The notes under the pieces: generated by a model
Seen by the model: the letters and a program-made list of their open reading frames with translations, nothing else
Databases searched by the model: none
What the model was told of the DNA's origin: nothing
Program-made: the position numbers and the translations under genes
NCBI GenBank assembly: GCA_016703425.1
Contig: JADJCA010000002.1
Coordinates: forward strand, 310,001 to 374,000
Length of the DNA stretch: 64,000 nt
Direction of reading: 5' to 3'
Source: Myxococcales bacterium
GTDB lineage: Bacteria; Myxococcota_A; Polyangia; Polyangiales; Polyangiaceae
Shown: positions 14,110-21,925 of the stretch, piece by piece
Layout: every line of letters starts with the position of its first letter
Numbering within the stretch: the first letter of the stretch is position 1

Positions 14110-14421
14110 ATGGTCCGCCCTGCCCGCCTCACGGACGACGATGTCGCCGAATGGTTGTCGACCCGCACCGCTTGGGCGCGCACCGGCGGAGCACTCGTTC
14201 GAACCGTCTCGTTCGCGGATTTTGCCGCCGCGTTGGCCTTCACGGTGCAGGTGGGCTGCCGCGCCGAAAAACGCGACCACCACCCCGACGTAGCGCTCTC
14301 TTACGGCAAGGCGCGAGTCCTCTGGACGACCCACGACGCGGGAGGAATCACCGCGCTGGACCTCGAGCTTGCGGCAGCCTGCGACGGGATCTATGACGCA
14401 GGCCAGCCGAGGGAATCGTAA
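14110..14421 (+). CDS. pterin-4a-carbinolamine dehydratase
   Basis: Dehydrates 4a-hydroxytetrahydrobiopterin to the quinonoid dihydropterin, recycling the cofactor of aromatic amino acid hydroxylases. 103 residues from this ATG, matching the family. The active-site motif KRDHHPDV and the later THDAGGITALDLELA are both present. An in-frame ATG at 14065 would add 15 residues, but it would leave only three bases to the divergent gene's start, so I prefer the internal one. Function is clear; the start is not. Confidence 0.9.
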   Translation: MVRPARLTDDDVAEWLSTRTAWARTGGALVRTVSFADFAAALAFTVQVGCRAEKRDHHPDVALSYGKARVLWTTHDAGGITALDLELAAACDGIYDAGQPRES

Positions 14422-14459
14422 ACGACCCACTCGGTCGGCTCGCAACAAGGACGAGAGTC

Positions 14460-15206
14460 GTGGGTGAGGAAGACTTCACGAAGGCGCGCGAGGCGCTAGC
14501 GGAAACGCTGAGAGGCATCGTCGGCGAAGTGGCCCTTCCACGTTTCGCCGAGGCGCTGACGCACCCGAGCTACTCCAACGAGACGGGGGCGCCCGACAAC
14601 CAGCGGCTGGAGTTCTTGGGCGACTCCGTGTTGGGCCTCTGCGTAAGCGAGATGCTCCTTGAAGCGCACCCGACCGCCGACGAGGGAACGTTGACGCGCA
14701 TGCGAGCCGCCCTCGTCAACGCCGACGCGCTCGCTCGCTGGGGCCGCAGCGTCAGCCTCGGTGACGCGCTCGCGCTGGGTCGCGGCGCGCGCGCCAGCGG
14801 TGACCGCGACCAAACCAACGTCATCGCCGACGCGGTGGAAGCCCTCGTCGCGGCGTTCTACGAAGCCGCAGGCCACGACGCCGCGAGACGCCTCGTGGCG
14901 GAGGTCATCCGCGAGCCGCTCGCCGACGCCGCCCGTCTCATGGGACGGGACCCGAAGAGCGCGCTCCAAGAGCGAGTGCAAGCGTACGGGCTTCCGGCGC
15001 CGGTCTACCGCGTGCAGGGTTCGAGCGGGCCGAAACACGAGCCGACCTTTCAGGTCGAGGCGATGGTCGGCGATCGCCTCATCGCGCAAGGCGAGGGTCG
15101 CTCGAAGCGCATCGCCGAGCGCGCCGCGGCGGAGGCGGCGCTGGAGCTCGACGACGCGGAGCTCCGGACGCGCCTTCCGAGGCCCTCCCGCCTCCCGCCC
15201 GCTTGA
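14460..15206 (+). CDS. rnc: ribonuclease III
   Basis: Double-strand-specific endoribonuclease that processes rRNA precursors and structured mRNAs; 248 residues. The catalytic domain (about 10-155) has the signature NQRLEFLGDSVLG and the second acidic motif ADAVEALVAAFYEA, which supply the metal-binding Asp and Glu. The dsRNA-binding domain (about 160-230) begins DPKSALQERVQAYG and ends with the basic GRSKRIAERAAAEAAL helix. The start is a GTG with AAGGACGAGA upstream. It stands alone on the plus strand; its 3' end faces the foldase gene with 12 bases between stops. Confidence 0.96.
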   Translation: MGEEDFTKAREALAETLRGIVGEVALPRFAEALTHPSYSNETGAPDNQRLEFLGDSVLGLCVSEMLLEAHPTADEGTLTRMRAALVNADALARWGRSVSLGDALALGRGARASGDRDQTNVIADAVEALVAAFYEAAGHDAARRLVAEVIREPLADAARLMGRDPKSALQERVQAYGLPAPVYRVQGSSGPKHEPTFQVEAMVGDRLIAQGEGRSKRIAERAAAEAALELDDAELRTRLPRPSRLPPA

Positions 15207-15218
15207 TGGCGGCGCCCG

Positions 15219-16205
15219 CTACTTCGCGAGCGGCAGGGACTTCGGGCTGTCGAGGAAAGACGGCAGGTCGGTCGCGCGGACAAGCTCGGCGTCGAGCGGC
15301 CCCACGCGCGCCTTCTTCAAGTCCGAAACGAGCGCCTTGGTCGCCTGATCGGACGCGCGCCGTGCGAGCGCGTGGCGAATCTGCGGCTCCACCTCTGAGA
15401 GCGGCTTCCGAAGAGCTTTCACGGTTCCACGACGCCACACGACGGAGAAGTGAGCGCCATCGGCCACCGGTGACGGCACGAGCTCGCCATCCTTGACCGA
15501 CTTTGCGGCAGAAACGACCGTCGGCTCCACGCGCAAGCCGGCCTCGTTGGAGATTCCGTCGTCGCTCAAGAAGCCAACGTTGCCGCCGCGGAGGTTCGTC
15601 GCCTTGTCGAGGCTCTTGTCGCGCGCGAGGGCCGAGAAGCCGGAGACGGTGAGATCCTTCTTGGCGGCCTCGAGCACCGACTGCGCCTCGGCCCGGGTCG
15701 CCAAGACGATGCGCCAAACGAGCACTCGCTCCGAGGCTTCGTATTGTTCGCGATGCTCATCGTAATAGCGCTTCACGTCGGCCGCGGCGACGCGCTCTGG
15801 GGTGGCCGACGCAGCGCGAACGGCCCGCAACGTGGCATTGGCTCGCGTGCGTTCCACGAGGGCCTCGGTCCGCGGGCCCTTGCCGTGAGACCCCGCCTCA
15901 CCGGCGGCGGTCAGCAGCATCTCGGGAATGACCACCGTCTCGAGAAACTTCTTCTTGGCGGCGAGCGGCGTGGCGCCGAACTCGAGCAGTTGAAAGCGGG
16001 GCACGGCGCTCAGCCGATCCTCGAGCTCGCCAACGGAGAGCGTCTTCGCGCCGACACGAGCGACGACGGCGGCGCGGCGGGTCGCCTCTTCTTGGACGGA
16101 GGCATCGGCTCGCCCGGTGCGTGCGTGAAAGAGCAGCGTCACCACCGAGACGGCGCGTAGCACCGCTGCGAGCCTGCCAGGCGTGCCTAGCCACCGCGCC
16201 ATCAT
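15219..16205 (-). CDS. exported PpiC/SurA-type peptidyl-prolyl isomerase
   Basis: 328-residue envelope foldase. A signal sequence (residues 1-33, ending GRADA) is followed by a SurA/PpiC-like N-terminal helical region (KTLSVGELEDRLSAVPRFQ, then ETVVIPEMLLTAAG), a connecting YYDEHREQYEASER segment and a parvulin-type domain (about 165-275: VLVWRIVLATRAEAQSVL, LRGGNVGFLSDDG, VSAAKSVKDGELVPSPVA). The typical RGGDLG turn is present as RGGNVG. The ATG overlaps the upstream gene's TGA by four bases, so the two are coupled. Confidence 0.88.
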   Translation of the reverse strand: MMARWLGTPGRLAAVLRAVSVVTLLFHARTGRADASVQEEATRRAAVVARVGAKTLSVGELEDRLSAVPRFQLLEFGATPLAAKKKFLETVVIPEMLLTAAGEAGSHGKGPRTEALVERTRANATLRAVRAASATPERVAAADVKRYYDEHREQYEASERVLVWRIVLATRAEAQSVLEAAKKDLTVSGFSALARDKSLDKATNLRGGNVGFLSDDGISNEAGLRVEPTVVSAAKSVKDGELVPSPVADGAHFSVVWRRGTVKALRKPLSEVEPQIRHALARRASDQATKALVSDLKKARVGPLDAELVRATDLPSFLDSPKSLPLAK

Positions 16206-16663
16206 GCGCGCCGGGCCCGACTGCGCACGCCGCCGCCATCGAGGACGCCAGCGTCGCGGAGCACGTCGTCGCCGATCCCAACGAAGCGATATGCTTCGGG
16301 CCGAAAGCCGTACGCCTTGTGGAGACGACTAACGACGTCGGTGACGAGCTCCGGCGCCACGCCGAGCTTGCGGACCTTGGCCACCTTCCGGATGGCGCCC
16401 ACGGTCTCACCGAGCTCGAGCAGCTCCTGGACACGCGTCAAGACGTCAAGCGGCTTGAGCTCGCGGCTGCCACGACCCTTGCCGGTCTCGAGCTCGGTGA
16501 GCAAGCGTTGCCGACGCTTCTCCGTGCGACCGTCGAGTGCACTGGCGCTGCGGCCACCCAGGATGTCGTTAAACATCCTCGCGGCTCGGCGCTTCTCGAT
16601 GGCTTCCGGGCTCCCACGACGATTGGGAGGAGACTTCACAGCTCGCGTCTTGGCCTTCGCCAT
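16202..16663 (-). CDS. basic hypothetical protein coupled to the foldase gene
   Basis: 153-residue protein of unknown function. The first 35 residues are strongly basic (MAKAKTRAVKSPPNRRG). Helical segments follow: EKRRAARMFNDILGG, LKPLDVLTRVQELLELGETV and VAPELVTDVVSRLHKAYGF. No signal peptide, so probably cytoplasmic; the basic tail could bind nucleic acid (guess). The start ATG at 16663 is preferred over one 54 bases upstream because the extra residues look random. Its TGA overlaps the foldase ATG. Confidence 0.75.
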   Translation of the reverse strand: MAKAKTRAVKSPPNRRGSPEAIEKRRAARMFNDILGGRSASALDGRTEKRRQRLLTELETGKGRGSRELKPLDVLTRVQELLELGETVGAIRKVAKVRKLGVAPELVTDVVSRLHKAYGFRPEAYRFVGIGDDVLRDAGVLDGGGVRSRARRA

Positions 16664-16738
16664 GGCCCTCGGTCGTAGCCGAGGCGCCGGTCCGTCGCAA
16701 CAGGAGTGCACATTCACGTGTTTGAGCCGGCGCGCAGG

Positions 16739-18022
16739 TCACTCTTGCGAGAAAGCCATGAGCATCGCCAGCGCAAGCACGATGAGCCAAAGCGGCCACG
16801 TGCGTCTCAGAAACCCGGCGACGTCGGACAGAAGGCCCCTCACCTCGCCGGCCAGGAGCGCGTGGCGGCCGTGGAGGCGCGCCGCCTCTTCGTCGATCTC
16901 GCGCCGCTCTTCCTCGTCCGTCTCGTCGTGTCCACGCAGCGTCGCCACGAGGTGCTCAATTTCGTGGTCGAGGGTCTCCGCGAGCTCCGATTCCCAGTCA
17001 AAGGGGCCCTCGTCTTGCCAGATGGCGCGGAACGTTCGGTAGTAGACGGCGACTTCGTGCGAGCGCGACGGCGAAGCACCGTCGCCCGGCGTGGCCGGCA
17101 GGTAGGAGCCAAGAAGCGGCACGCCACCGTCATCGACGGCTGCGACGCCCCCCTCCACGACGAACATGATCTCGTCTTGGAGCGCCTTCGGAAGTGTCTC
17201 TTCGAAGAGCGCCTTGGCCCGTGCATCGAACGTCTCGAAGTCGACGAACGGCGCCTCCTCGCTCCCACCGCTCCCGATGTGCGAGGCCGCATCGCCCAGC
17301 GCGAACTCGCGGTCGAAGGGCGCGTCCACGTCGTTGCGGGCGCCGCACGCCGAGCAGCGTGCCACCCCCCCCAGACGCAAGGGGTAGTGGAGCGAGAGGA
17401 AGAGCTCACTCACTGCGTAGACGGCTTCGTCGCTGGCGCCGCGCAGCGCGGCCGCGATCCGCGCTGGATCTCGCTCGGCGCCGAGCGCCAAAAGCCCCAT
17501 GGCGGTCACCGCGTCGGCGCTGATTTGAAATGAAAGCGAGCCCTCGCCCAGCGCGCGCCAAAGCGGCATCGCTTCGCTCACCGTGCGATCGACGAAGACA
17601 GCCTCACGGGCGACGGCGCCGCTTGCCAGCGCGATCTCGGGAATCGAGGAGACCTCATCGGGTGCGAGCCGTGCATCGAGCTCCTCGTCGTTGAGCGCCC
17701 CTTCGAGGAAGGGACCGAGGGGCATGCTCTTGCAGGGTGACACCTCGATGCTGGCGCCGCAGTTCAGGCAGCCGATGGTCACGACCTCTTCGTCGAGCGC
17801 CCCCTCGTGCGTAAGAATGGCGCGAAGCGCGTGAAAGTCGACGAGCGAAAGGCCCTGGACGTCGTGGCCTTGCCCGTCGAGCGTGACGCTCTCTCGCATA
17901 ACCCAGAGGGCCTCGGCAAAGAGCGCTGGCCCCGCGCCCGGCGGCGCGGGCGCGACCTCCGGGCGTGGCTTCTTGGCGAGCTGGAGCAGGGCGGTTCGCC
18001 CCGTCGGCAGCCACACCTTCAT
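16739..18022 (-). CDS. tail-anchored zincin-like metallopeptidase with CxxC pairs
   Basis: 427 residues. The C-terminal domain (about 259-385) resembles the minimal zincin family PF06262: it starts with FETFDARAKALFEETLPKAL, has the sheet MFVVEGGVA and VAVYYRTF, and then HEIEH at about 352-356, an HExxH zinc motif followed by GHDETDEEE. The N-terminal 250 residues hold two CxxC pairs, CLNC near 84 and CSAC near 221, which could bind metal. The protein ends in a single membrane helix (TWPLWLIVLALAMLMAF) and four more residues, so it is probably tail-anchored with its body in the cytoplasm. The ATG overlaps the transporter stop by four bases. The enzyme assignment is inferred from motif and layout. 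Confidence 0.85.
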   Translation of the reverse strand: MKVWLPTGRTALLQLAKKPRPEVAPAPPGAGPALFAEALWVMRESVTLDGQGHDVQGLSLVDFHALRAILTHEGALDEEVVTIGCLNCGASIEVSPCKSMPLGPFLEGALNDEELDARLAPDEVSSIPEIALASGAVAREAVFVDRTVSEAMPLWRALGEGSLSFQISADAVTAMGLLALGAERDPARIAAALRGASDEAVYAVSELFLSLHYPLRLGGVARCSACGARNDVDAPFDREFALGDAASHIGSGGSEEAPFVDFETFDARAKALFEETLPKALQDEIMFVVEGGVAAVDDGGVPLLGSYLPATPGDGASPSRSHEVAVYYRTFRAIWQDEGPFDWESELAETLDHEIEHLVATLRGHDETDEEERREIDEEAARLHGRHALLAGEVRGLLSDVAGFLRRTWPLWLIVLALAMLMAFSQE

Positions 18023-18759
18023 GGCTTCTTGCGCTCCGCCGGCGCCGGCTCGATGCGCAGGCCGCGCACGATGGCGCCGTGAATCGCGTAGACAACCGGG
18101 GTCAAACAAATGGCCACGACCAGCTTGATGCCGTATTCGCGCCCAATCTTGCGGAAGATCCAGTCCCACCGCTCCATCGGCGCCATGCGTCCTAAGAACG
18201 ACGACGGATCGCGCGCGCCGGTCCACGACCAGAACACGACGTTGATGGTGATCGTGTCGACGAGCTGACTCAGGACCGTGGAGCCCGTGGCGCGAAGCCA
18301 CAAGTGCCTCGACTCGGTGAGCGCCTTCCAGAACTGAAACACCTGGATGTCGAGGAGCTGCCCGATCATGTAGGCGATCATCGACGCCACGAAGAGCTGC
18401 GCGCTCCCGCCAAAGATCTTCTCGAACTCGCCTTGCGTGAAATACGTCGAGACGTCGGGCCGGAGCCACGTCGAGAGCTGCAGGACGAACCAGGCCAAGA
18501 GCGCCATGAAAAAGCCGAGGAACGTAAGAAAACGAGCGCCCCGTCGGCCGTAGAAGTCGTTGACGACGTCCGTCAGAAGAAACGTCACGGGAAAGGGCAA
18601 GATGCCGACGGAGATGGGACCCAGCGGCGTCGCGATGGTCTTGCCGCCGATGATGTCTCCCAAGAGGAGGCACGATACGAAGACGGCGCCCAAGTAGACG
18701 AAGAGCTTCGCGCGCGCGTCCATGGCGGCGAAGGGCGGCGTGCCGGAGGGTTCGCTCAT
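18019..18759 (-). CDS. yhhQ: queuosine-precursor transporter, YhhQ/VUT family
   Basis: 246-residue inner-membrane protein with about six helices. The family pattern is clear: LGDIIGGKTI, then LPFPVTFLLTDVVNDFYGRR, then VASMIAYMIGQLLDIQVFQF, and finally STVLSQLVDTITINVVFW, with the conserved Asp and Asn residues inside the membrane. Family members import the queuine precursor preQ0 or preQ1 used for tRNA modification. No queuosine genes are nearby. The first gene of a two-gene unit with the zincin gene, which starts on its stop codon. Confidence 0.9.
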   Translation of the reverse strand: MSEPSGTPPFAAMDARAKLFVYLGAVFVSCLLLGDIIGGKTIATPLGPISVGILPFPVTFLLTDVVNDFYGRRGARFLTFLGFFMALLAWFVLQLSTWLRPDVSTYFTQGEFEKIFGGSAQLFVASMIAYMIGQLLDIQVFQFWKALTESRHLWLRATGSTVLSQLVDTITINVVFWSWTGARDPSSFLGRMAPMERWDWIFRKIGREYGIKLVVAICLTPVVYAIHGAIVRGLRIEPAPAERKKP

Positions 18760-18824
18760 GGTGAGTTCTGCGCTTGGATCTTCTGCGGCGAGCGTGGTCG
18801 AGCGGTGAGCGACGTTCAGGAGAG

Positions 18825-20486
18825 TCAGGAGAGAGGGGCTTCCGACGGCGCGTCGCCGCCGTCGTGACGGGGAGACTCGGGCCCGCGAACCGGCAAGATG
18901 AGCCGGAACGTAGCGCCACTCCCGGGCTCGCCAACGTATGCGAGCTCGCCACCGTGTTCCACCGCGATGCGCTGAGCGATGGCCAGGCCGAGACCGGTTC
19001 CTTGCACCTTGGTCGTGGCGTAGGGCTCGAAGAGGCGCGGCGTCAATTCAACCGCCACGCCTGGTCCCGTGTCGCGCACGCTGATGGCGACGCGCGTGTC
19101 GCCCTCGAGCTCGACGTCGACGAAGACCTTCGGCGTACGGAGGCCACGCACCGCTTCAACGGCGTTCTGGACGAGGTTCGTGAGCACCTGGACGATCTGG
19201 TCCGCGTCGCAGACGACGCGAGGCAGCCCCGCCTCGGCGCGGATCTCGATGCGAGTCTCACCGGCCACGGCCCGTTGGAGGCCGACCACGCGCTCGCAGA
19301 GCTCGAGGAGGTTCTCCTCGCGGACCTTCGGCGCCGGGAGGCGCGCGAACTTCGTGAACTCGGTGACGATGTTCGAGATGCGGTGCACCTCGTCGAGCAC
19401 GGTCCGCGTGGCTTCGTCGAAGTACTCGTCGAAACGCGGATCATTGCGCGCCCGAAGGCGCCTGAGCGTCTCCACCGCGGCGCGGATCGGCGCGAGGGGA
19501 TTCTTGACCTCGTGGGCGACGCGGCGTGCCACCTCGCGCCACGCGGCGATGCGCGAGGCAGCAGCGAGGCGCCGACGCGTCCCCTCCAGATCGCGGAGCA
19601 TTCGGTTGAACGCGTCGGCCACGTCGCGGACTTCGCGTGACCCCCGCAGCTCGAGCGGCTTGGCGTCCCCCTCGGCAACCTTGCCTGCTTGCTCTGCCAG
19701 CGCCGAAAGCGGCCGACTGAGGCTCCGCGCGAGCAGGATGCCAAGGAGCAGCGCTGCGCCCGCCGACGCCAGCGACGCGTAGAGGACCGTGCGGTCGGTG
19801 CGCTCGAGGGTCTCGACGAGCGCGCTCTTCGATTTGGTCACGGAGAGTTCGAGCGACGCGCCGCTCGGGTCGGTGATGGCGCAACGGGCTCGCTCTTCTT
19901 GCCGCGACGAGAGGTAGATCGCCCCCTGGTGCGGCACGATGTCGACGCCGGCGGTGGCGCCCAGCCGGCCGAGCAACGCCGTCGCGTCGCGTACGCCCAC
20001 GAGGGCCACCGTTCTACGGCCCTCGTCCTTCCGACAGCGCGCGACGAGTCCCGTCATGGTGCGCGTGCCACGAAGAAAATTTCCCGGCGCACCGGCTACG
20101 AGGAGCCGAACCTCATCGGCGGGAATGTTGAGGAGCGGCTTCGGGTCGGCGCCGAGCACCTCGCCGCCGCCGGTCACGAGCACGAGGCCGTCGAGGCCGA
20201 ACGCCTCGCGGAGCGTCGGCACGCCCGTGGCGAGGGCTAGCCGCCGCTCGTCGAGTTGCCCTGCTTCGATGGAGACGAGAACACGGTCGACCAGGTCACC
20301 CTTCGCGCACGAGCTCGCGATGAGGCGGCGGTCGCTCTCCGCCTGGCGCTTGACCTCGTCGGCTACGCGGGTGCACGCGGAGCGAACCTCGCGCTGAAAT
20401 CGCGTCGTCTCTTCGATGATGCGCGACTCGCGCAAGAGAAGGCCCAAACCCGCCGTCGACAGCGCCGCGAGCAGGCCGAAGGCCAA
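18825..20486 (-). CDS. sensor histidine kinase (NtrY/HAMP type)
   Basis: Membrane sensor kinase of 553 residues from the TTG at 20486. A first membrane helix, a sensor region of about 230 residues, a second helix (VLYASLASAGAALLLGILLA), a HAMP domain, the H-box VAHEVKNPLAP, N-box LTNLVQNAVEAV, and the ATP lid motifs DTGPGV and GTGLGLAIAQ are all visible. No response regulator gene is adjacent, so it is an orphan here. The start is uncertain: the frame is open upstream, and a CTG at 20591 overlapping the previous gene's TGA has GGAAGG just before it. That start would add 35 residues, including an ARRR stretch that suits a membrane-helix N-terminus. Confidence 0.92.
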   Translation of the reverse strand: MAFGLLAALSTAGLGLLLRESRIIEETTRFQREVRSACTRVADEVKRQAESDRRLIASSCAKGDLVDRVLVSIEAGQLDERRLALATGVPTLREAFGLDGLVLVTGGGEVLGADPKPLLNIPADEVRLLVAGAPGNFLRGTRTMTGLVARCRKDEGRRTVALVGVRDATALLGRLGATAGVDIVPHQGAIYLSSRQEERARCAITDPSGASLELSVTKSKSALVETLERTDRTVLYASLASAGAALLLGILLARSLSRPLSALAEQAGKVAEGDAKPLELRGSREVRDVADAFNRMLRDLEGTRRRLAAASRIAAWREVARRVAHEVKNPLAPIRAAVETLRRLRARNDPRFDEYFDEATRTVLDEVHRISNIVTEFTKFARLPAPKVREENLLELCERVVGLQRAVAGETRIEIRAEAGLPRVVCDADQIVQVLTNLVQNAVEAVRGLRTPKVFVDVELEGDTRVAISVRDTGPGVAVELTPRLFEPYATTKVQGTGLGLAIAQRIAVEHGGELAYVGEPGSGATFRLILPVRGPESPRHDGGDAPSEAPLS

Positions 20487-20587
20487 GACGAGGCGAAGCG
20501 CGAGCCCCGACGCGGAGCGACGCCGCGCGGCCTTCGCGGCGAGCGTCGTCGAGAGCGGCGACGGCGCGTCGTCGGGGCGCGGCGAGC

Positions 20588-21925
20588 TCAGAGGCCCTTC
20601 CTTCCGCGCGTGGCGGCACCCAGATCCCAGCCATTCTCCGACGCGGGAAGGGTCAACTCGGCAATACGTGCACCTTGCACACGCAATTCGCCGACCACGC
20701 CGAGACGCATGGTCCGCGCGAGGATCCGCGCCGAGGGCTCGGTGACGCGGGGTGGGCGGACGACGCCGCTTGACGGCTCGGCGACGGTCGCCAGCGACGT
20801 CCAGGTGGCCTGCGGCCCGCGCGCGACGACGCGCGCGGTATCGAGCGCGAGCAGATGATCGCGTCGATGACGACGGAGCGCGAACTCTCGAGCCGGAAGC
20901 GGAACTGCCGAGAGCTCGTGGCTCGGCCGTGAGAGGAGCGCCGCGACAGTTCGAGCGACCTCGATGAGGTAGGCCGAATCGTCGGGGACGATGACCTCAC
21001 CGGTGGGCCCTGACCAGCCCTCTTCTTTTTCCCGGCGCCACGGGGCCCCGAGTCCCAGGAACGTAAGTTTTTGCGGCGGGAGGCCATCGAGCAACCGCTG
21101 CGTCACGCCGGGCGCATCAAAGGTGCCAGCCAGCGTGCCCGTGGCGAGCACGATCCATCCGGCGGCGCCGGCGTCAAAGAGCTTCGAGTGGGGGCGCGGC
21201 GCGTGGAGGCCCGCTCCCAGCCAGCCGACGTCGTCGGCGCCCGCCTCGAAGGCGCGAAGGGACGCGGCGAGGTCCGGCGCGCCGCGCAAGACGATCTCGT
21301 CGAGAAACGCGGGACCGCGGGCGGCCTTGGGGTTGCGCACGAAGGAGAGCCCGTCGGCCCGAGGGACGACGAAGAATGGCCCCGTGCCGTCCGGATGCTC
21401 GGCCTCGAAGGCGACCGGAACAACGCTCGTCAGCGGCGACGCGAGCAGCTCCATGAGCCGCGGTGGGTCCTTCAACGCGAACCTCACGGCGTCGTTTCCG
21501 TAGCGCTCGAAGGCCCCCAACTCGGCGAGCCAATGCCTCGCGCCCGTCCGTTTTGCGCGGGACAGCGAGTGGACGACGTCACGCGCGTCGATGGGTCGCC
21601 CGGTGCCAGTTTGGAGACCGCGGCGAAGGGAGACGACGAGCCCGTCGCCCTCGGCCGTCGGCTCGCCTTCGGCGAGCGCCGGGACGAAAGCGGCGCCTTC
21701 GCGCGCGTAGAGCGCATCGAACACGCAGTCGGAGAAGATCGCGGAGAAGGGATCGTCGATCCGATGCGGGTCGAGTGACCGAATGGCGAAGGGGATGCGA
21801 AGCGCGATCCTGCCGCCGAGCGGCGAACGGCCCTTCGCGAAGGCGCTCCTTGAGAGGCCCCAGGTCGCCAGCGCGGCGGCCAACACGCCGCGCCGCGACA
21901 GCCGCGCTCGTGCGTCACCGAACAA
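20588..21925 (-). CDS. Tat-exported peptide/nickel-type substrate-binding-like protein
   Basis: 445 residues, resembling family 5 extracellular solute-binding proteins (SBP_bac_5). The start is a TTG with GGAG seven bases upstream; it gives a twin-arginine signal LSRRGVLAAALATWGLSRSAFA in pieces (SRRGVL, then the hydrophobic stretch ending SAFA). Family features include SLDPHRIDDPFSA, the LAEGEPTAEGDGLVVSLRRG segment, IDARDVVHSL and YGNDAVRFAL. No transporter permease or ATPase is nearby. It overlaps the upstream gene by 11 bases and its stop touches the possible CTG start of the kinase, so it may be a ligand-binding partner of that sensor (inference). Confidence 0.85.
   Translation of the reverse strand: MFGDARARLSRRGVLAAALATWGLSRSAFAKGRSPLGGRIALRIPFAIRSLDPHRIDDPFSAIFSDCVFDALYAREGAAFVPALAEGEPTAEGDGLVVSLRRGLQTGTGRPIDARDVVHSLSRAKRTGARHWLAELGAFERYGNDAVRFALKDPPRLMELLASPLTSVVPVAFEAEHPDGTGPFFVVPRADGLSFVRNPKAARGPAFLDEIVLRGAPDLAASLRAFEAGADDVGWLGAGLHAPRPHSKLFDAGAAGWIVLATGTLAGTFDAPGVTQRLLDGLPPQKLTFLGLGAPWRREKEEGWSGPTGEVIVPDDSAYLIEVARTVAALLSRPSHELSAVPLPAREFALRRHRRDHLLALDTARVVARGPQATWTSLATVAEPSSGVVRPPRVTEPSARILARTMRLGVVGELRVQGARIAELTLPASENGWDLGAATRGRKGL

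Noticed and set aside
16739..18952. single 737-residue protein covering the zincin gene and transporter region
   Set aside because: The part upstream of 18022 is antisense-like, out of frame with the transporter gene and has no domain; the ATG at 18022 with ATGA overlap is the better start.
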